64,000 bases of DNA from Fictibacillus solisalsi (GTDB taxonomy: Bacteria > Bacillota > Bacilli > Bacillales > Fictibacillaceae): positions 345,418 through 409,417 of the forward strand of contig NZ_FNHW01000001.1 in the NCBI RefSeq assembly GCF_900103485.1. Direction: 5' to 3'. Below are positions 60,035 through 64,000 of the stretch, in pieces. A program made the position numbers and the translations under genes. The notes under the pieces are model-generated. The model made no database searches. It saw only the letters and a program-made list of their open reading frames with translations, and was not told where the DNA came from. Each line of letters begins with the position of its first letter. Position 1 is the first letter of the stretch.

Positions 60035-60328
60035 TTGAAGAAGAAAGCCATAGCTGCAGCAACACTTTCATTGGCACTTATCCCATCATTTGGCGCCAAT
60101 CAAATGGCAGATGCAAAAGAGAAGAAATCTGCAGATTCTGATAAAGCAAAGAATGTCATCATGTTTGTCGGGGTCGGAATGGGGGCTTCCCACAGAAAAG
60201 CTATTCGTTTGGCCGCTCAAAGCCTGGATGGCGAGCTTGCTATGAACAACAAGCCAGTTACCGGAAATGTTGATAAAAAAAAGCACTGCTGGCAGGTTCA
60301 GCTGTGCTTTTATGTTTTCGGAAAATGA
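60035..60328 (+). pseudogene. N-terminal remnant of an alkaline phosphatase gene
   Basis: TTG 60035 begins (M)KKKAIAAATLSLALIPSFGA, a signal peptide, followed by KNVIMFVGVGMGASHRKAIR and LDGELAMNNKPVTGNV. This matches the start of secreted alkaline phosphatases, where the motif is NVIMF-GDGMG; here the metal-binding Asp is Val. Homology ends at ~60275, at a hairpin (AAAGCAC...GTGCTTT), so more than 80 percent of the gene is gone. Confidence 0.8.
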
Positions 60329-60356
60329 AAATGACTTGATATGCAACCATTCCTTG

Positions 60357-60510
60357 TCAACCGCAACGAAATCGTGTTGAACCCCAAGTAACGCCCAAGC
60401 CAAGAGACCATAACAGCTCAAGACGCTGATCAAACCATCGAATATCCTTTAACCAGCCCTCTTTATTCTCAATACCATGAGACGTAATACATGTTTTTCG
60501 TGAGAAAGGT
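60357..60510 (-). other. Unidentified coding remnant
   Basis: The minus strand has an uninterrupted frame encoding RKTCITSHGIENKEGWLKDI and RWFDQRLELLWSLGLGVTWG, protein-like in composition, ending at a TGA at 60357-60359. No start is evident. I cannot name the family. It and the phosphatase fragment fill the gap before the third Fe-ADH. Confidence 0.3.
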
Positions 60511-60615
60511 GTTGAGGAAGCCGATTTTCTATGGTATGTCTAATTAAAAGATAATTCTGTCATTTATTGAAATATCCATTATCAGCATAATACTGCCATG
60601 GAAAAGGAGCGCCGA

Positions 60616-61764
60616 ATGAACATCAATAAATTTGTTATGCCTGAAGTTATTTTTGGTCATGGTTCAAGGGATCAGGTTGGAGAAAGCTGTCTTCGGCTGG
60701 GAGCTAAAAAAGTGCTGATCGTAAGCGATCGGGGTGTCATGAATGAGGGGTGGCTCGAGAATGTGATTGAAAACTGTAAAAAGGCAGGGCTGCTCTTTGC
60801 TACCTTTTATGATATTACGACCAATCCAAAAGACTTCGAGGTTGAAAAGGGGAAAGAACAATATATCGCCCATGAGTGTGATGCTGTGATTGGCGTAGGA
60901 GGAGGGAGCGCGATTGATACAGCAAAAGCAATCGCCATCCTGGTGACAAATGGCGGAAGTATTCATGATTATGAAGGTGTAGATAAAATCAATGAACCAT
61001 TGCCGCCAATGGTTATGATCGCCACCACCGCTGGTTCGGGCTCTGAAGTCTCCCAGTTCTCAGTTATCGTTGACTCAAAAAATAAAAAGAAAATGACTAT
61101 TGTATCGAAATCATTAGTTCCGGATATTGCGATTGTTGATCCTCAAACTCTGACGACCAAAAGTCCTCAATTGACCGCTTCAACCGGATTGGATGTATTA
61201 ACCCATGCGATAGAAGCCTATGTAAGTATAGCAGCCACACCTTTGACAGATGTTCAGGCCAAAAATGCGATTCAGCTTGTGGCAGACCATCTCCGTCCAT
61301 CCGTCGCTTCGAAAATTAATATGGAATCCAAGTATCATATGGCGATGGCTTCTTTACAGGCAGGATTGGCTTTCTCGAACGCTATATTGGGAGCCGTGCA
61401 TGCCATGTCACATGCCATTGGAGGCCGGTTTCCATTGCTTCATGGTGAGGTAAATGCCGTATTGCTACCGCATGTCATGGAGTTCAACTTTCTTGCTGTA
61501 CCGAAAAAATTCAGCACGATTGCTGAATTGTGCGGAGAAAGCGTTCAGAACCTGTCAAATATAGAGGCAGGAAAAAAAGCTATTGATTATATTAAACAAT
61601 TATCTCTGGATATCGGAGCGCCACAGCGCCTATCGGAAATGGGACTTACGGATGAGGGGATTTCTGAAATGAGCCAGGTCGCATTGGAAGATGCATGCAT
61701 GATAACCAATCCTCGTGATATTAAAATAGAAGATGTCATTCAGCTTTACCGACAAGCCTTGTAA
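60616..61764 (+). CDS. Iron-containing alcohol dehydrogenase 3, linked to two-component genes
   Basis: The 382-aa group III ADH has AVIGVGGGSAIDTAKAIAIL, IATTAGSGSEVSQFSVIV, TGLDVLTHAIEAYVS and AVHAMSHAIGGRFPLLHGEV. The sequence resembles ErcA-like ADHs, which in Pseudomonas sit near sensor kinases of ethanol oxidation. ATG 60616, after AAAAGGAG, is preferred over ATG 60598. It lies 5 bases ahead of a histidine kinase gene, so it is clearly co-transcribed. Confidence 0.9.
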   Translation: MNINKFVMPEVIFGHGSRDQVGESCLRLGAKKVLIVSDRGVMNEGWLENVIENCKKAGLLFATFYDITTNPKDFEVEKGKEQYIAHECDAVIGVGGGSAIDTAKAIAILVTNGGSIHDYEGVDKINEPLPPMVMIATTAGSGSEVSQFSVIVDSKNKKKMTIVSKSLVPDIAIVDPQTLTTKSPQLTASTGLDVLTHAIEAYVSIAATPLTDVQAKNAIQLVADHLRPSVASKINMESKYHMAMASLQAGLAFSNAILGAVHAMSHAIGGRFPLLHGEVNAVLLPHVMEFNFLAVPKKFSTIAELCGESVQNLSNIEAGKKAIDYIKQLSLDIGAPQRLSEMGLTDEGISEMSQVALEDACMITNPRDIKIEDVIQLYRQAL

Positions 61765-61769
61765 GGGGG

Positions 61770-63416
61770 ATGGGAAAATTGTCCATGCGGCACCAATTAA
61801 TTGAACAGCTTACGGGTGTTCAATCCTCAAAGCGTAATTATTACACCGAATTGAAAAAAACAGTCATGAAGATGCAGAAGAAAAATCTTCAGCTAGAAAT
61901 CATTAATGATATGATGAAAAGCTTGAATGTGGAAATGTCGATGGATGAGATGTTAAAAAACATACTGGATAAATTGAAAACCATGTATGAATTTGATTCG
62001 ATCAGCTTATCCATTTGTCAGGGTGAAACACTTGAATTAACAAATTTTTATCCAAACGAATATGACGCAATGAATCATCAGCTTCATGATCGATCGATTT
62101 ATGGAAGAGCATTGGATAGCGGTAAAATGCTGTACCATACCTTTGAGGAAGAGACTGAAACCGTTTCAGCTTCGGGTCAGTCATTAAAAAGTATGTTGGT
62201 TTTCCCATTGTACAGCAAAGGGACGGTGATTGGAGTCCTTGGCATTGGAAGCAAGGGCATCATCGAATATGATAAGTCAGATGGTTCTTTTCTTCAGCAG
62301 CTTTCCGATCATTTTTCGGTCTGTCTGGAAAACGCCAGACTGTACAACGAGGTGTTAAACGCCAAAAAAGAATGGGAAGATACATTTTCAGCAGTGACTG
62401 ATTTGATTTTCGTGCTCAACTTAAAGGGTGAAATTTTGAAGGTCAATGCATCTGCCAAAGACTATTTACAATTAAAAGATGCAGAGGAAACGGGGAGAAA
62501 CATTCGATTTTTTCTCAATCATAATGAAATAAAAGTCCTTATGGAGGATTGTCTTCAAAAGAAAAAGGCTGCACTGCAAGAAATTCGACGAAAAGACGGA
62601 CAAATATTTGAAAGTACTGTTTCTCCGGTGCTAAATGAAAAAAAACAAATGTATGGGTTGATCTTATATTTACGAAATGTTTCTGCAAAACGGAAAATGG
62701 AAGCACAGCTTGTACAATCCGGCAAGCTTGCAGCAATCGGGGAGTTAGCGGCAGGTGTGGCCCACGAACTGAACAATCCGCTAACCGCTATCCTGGGGAA
62801 TTCACAATTGTTGTTAAGAACAGCGAATAAAGATGAACCTTCATACCGGCTGTTAACCGACATCGTGAACTGTGGAAAAAGGAGCAAGAGTATTATTCAA
62901 AATTTGTTAACATTCTCGAGACAGGATGAATATTTTTTTGAGGAATGTTCCCTTAACGAGGTGATTGATCAATATTTAAGCTTAATTGTGTACCAGATGG
63001 AGAAGCAAAATGTAAGAGTGGAGGTAGTAAAACAATCACCGCTTCCCAAAGTCAATGGAAATCAGCAGCAAATCGGCCAGATAATGATCAACTTATTACT
63101 CAATGCAAAGGATGCGCTAGAAAACAGAAACGAAAAAAATAAAAAGGTTACCATATCTACAGCCTCCTGTCTGGTAAAGGGAAAAGAGTGGATTTGCCTG
63201 TCGGTTACTGACAACGGGATAGGAATCAGTGATAAACAGATCCAGCAGATTTTCCATCCCTTTATCACCACAAAAAAGGCAGGGAAAGGCACAGGCCTGG
63301 GTTTATCTGTGAGCCTGGGAATTGCCCAGGCTCACGGGGGAACGATTGAGGTCAAAAGCGAAATGGGGCTGGGGAGTACATTTACCCTTTTCTTGCCTGC
63401 AATAACGGATGAATAG
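61770..63416 (+). CDS. Soluble GAF-PAS sensor histidine kinase
   Basis: The 548-aa protein lacks transmembrane helices. A coiled N-terminus is followed by a GAF domain (residues ~50-195), a PAS domain (~205-315), a HisKA with phospho-His332 in AAGVAHELNNPLTAIL, and an HATPase with NLLLNAKDALENR, DNGIGI and GKGTGLGLSVS. It should sense an intracellular signal. AAGGGGG abuts the ATG; alternatives at 61779 or 61785 are possible. It is followed 30 bases later by its response regulator. Confidence 0.92.
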   Translation: MGKLSMRHQLIEQLTGVQSSKRNYYTELKKTVMKMQKKNLQLEIINDMMKSLNVEMSMDEMLKNILDKLKTMYEFDSISLSICQGETLELTNFYPNEYDAMNHQLHDRSIYGRALDSGKMLYHTFEEETETVSASGQSLKSMLVFPLYSKGTVIGVLGIGSKGIIEYDKSDGSFLQQLSDHFSVCLENARLYNEVLNAKKEWEDTFSAVTDLIFVLNLKGEILKVNASAKDYLQLKDAEETGRNIRFFLNHNEIKVLMEDCLQKKKAALQEIRRKDGQIFESTVSPVLNEKKQMYGLILYLRNVSAKRKMEAQLVQSGKLAAIGELAAGVAHELNNPLTAILGNSQLLLRTANKDEPSYRLLTDIVNCGKRSKSIIQNLLTFSRQDEYFFEECSLNEVIDQYLSLIVYQMEKQNVRVEVVKQSPLPKVNGNQQQIGQIMINLLLNAKDALENRNEKNKKVTISTASCLVKGKEWICLSVTDNGIGISDKQIQQIFHPFITTKKAGKGTGLGLSVSLGIAQAHGGTIEVKSEMGLGSTFTLFLPAITDE

Positions 63417-63446
63417 ATCTGAATTGAGAGCTAAGGCGGGGATAGC

Positions 63447-64000
63447 ATGATTAATATTTTAATCATTGATGATGAACCGGAAGTAGGACATTTTTTATCG
63501 TATTTGTTATCCAGTAAAGGGTACACCGTTTCCCTTGGAGGGAGCGGTAAAGATTTTTATCAGTTAATCAGGGAGCGGGTCTATCATTTGGTTCTGCTGG
63601 ATATTCGACTGCCTGATGCCAATGGTCTCGATATTCTTAAAGAGCTCAAGAAAACATGTCCCGGGTGCAAGTCCATTGTAATGACTGGTTATAGTACCAT
63701 CAAAACAGCAGTGGATGCTATTAAATTGGGGGCAAATGATTATATTGAAAAGCCGTTTGAAGATATTGATGAATTGGAGTCTTTAATTGATCGCCTGCTT
63801 CATCATAACCAGAGCGTCAATGACAGTGAAATACATAGAATTGCAAAACAAACAGGGTTGGTTATTGGCTCCGGCAAGGAAATGCAGCATTTGATTATGC
63901 TTGCTTATAAAATTGCAAAGAAAAACATCAATGTGCTGATTGAGGGAGAGACAGGGACCGGTAAAGAGGTGCTTGCTCATTTTGTTCATCAAGCCAGTTT
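63447..64000 (+). CDS. NtrC-family response regulator (partial, runs off window)
   Basis: ATG 63447 follows AAGGCGGGG. The visible 184 residues comprise a receiver (MINILIIDDEPEVGHFLSYL, phospho-acceptor Asp52 in LLDIRLPD, MTGYST, KPF) and the start of a sigma-54 AAA+ domain with Walker A GETGTGKE near the window end. It pairs with the kinase upstream and presumably activates a SigL promoter. Its target promoter is not visible in this window. Confidence 0.93.
   Translation, partial: MINILIIDDEPEVGHFLSYLLSSKGYTVSLGGSGKDFYQLIRERVYHLVLLDIRLPDANGLDILKELKKTCPGCKSIVMTGYSTIKTAVDAIKLGANDYIEKPFEDIDELESLIDRLLHHNQSVNDSEIHRIAKQTGLVIGSGKEMQHLIMLAYKIAKKNINVLIEGETGTGKEVLAHFVHQAS

Noticed and set aside
60086-60433. 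115-codon minus-strand frame
   Set aside because: Composition is not protein-like. Another minus frame and the phosphatase remnant on the plus strand explain the sequence better.
1-64000. tRNA, rRNA, CRISPR arrays, insertion sequences or prophage
   Set aside because: None seen: no cloverleaf with TTCGA-type arm, no regularly spaced direct repeats with spacers, and no transposase or phage structural proteins.

Overview
The window looks like a low-to-moderate G+C, endospore-forming member of the Bacillaceae. The reasons are strong AGGAGG-type ribosome binding sites, frequent TTG and GTG starts, an Fnr with the Bacillus-type C-terminal cysteine cluster, a cre (CcpA) site, T-box and purine riboswitch control, and a SpoIISA/SpoIISB pair. 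I cannot fix the genus. No rRNA, tRNA, CRISPR array, insertion sequence or prophage is visible, so this reads as a chromosomal segment rich in small accessory operons.

Layout. 0-4 kb: a partial DUF2382 stress protein, fnr, and a divergent Ric/ScdA-type Fe-S repair gene behind a perfect FNR box, then a methyltransferase. 4-12.2 kb: a GntR regulator divergent from a complete biotin-independent malonate decarboxylase operon (madL-madM-mdcH-mdcA-mdcB-mdcC-mdcDE fusion-mdcG), with a cre site and two TTGTCGAC candidate operators. 12-17 kb: small housekeeping and accessory genes, a degenerate 21-bp repeat array and an Nramp-related transporter lacking the usual metal motif. 17-23.7 kb: an ArsR-type regulator divergent from a sugar ABC importer, a small membrane protein and a GH2 glycosidase. 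23.7-27.2 kb: a LysE exporter and a secreted multi-SH3b glucosaminidase. 27.2-34.8 kb: a patch of decay with at least five broken genes among intact ddl, Fe-ADH, an ABC ATPase, a lipoprotein and GNAT genes.

34.8-41 kb: an amino acid permease behind a T-box leader (specifier best read as CUC, leucine), a V4R-like/STAS protein, a guanine-type riboswitch upstream of an exported nucleosidase-like protein, and small genes. 42.5-48.7 kb: a CBS-PAS sigma-54 activator followed by a near-consensus sigma-54 promoter and an operon of Fe-ADH, methylmalonate-semialdehyde dehydrogenase and GntP permease, best explained as uptake and oxidation of a short hydroxy acid. 49.7-52.8 kb: a candidate type VII secretion effector/immunity island. 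52.9-60 kb: VOC, DUF1801, an amidase without a signal peptide, an aminotransferase, an esterase, an amine oxidase, spoIISAB and two tiny proteins, then an alkaline phosphatase remnant. 60.6-64 kb: another Fe-ADH followed directly by a soluble GAF-PAS histidine kinase and an NtrC-type response regulator that runs off the window.

The most notable units are the effector/immunity island, the two sigma-54-linked Fe-ADH loci, the leucine T-box permease, the riboswitch-nucleosidase unit and the operon-level control of malonate use.
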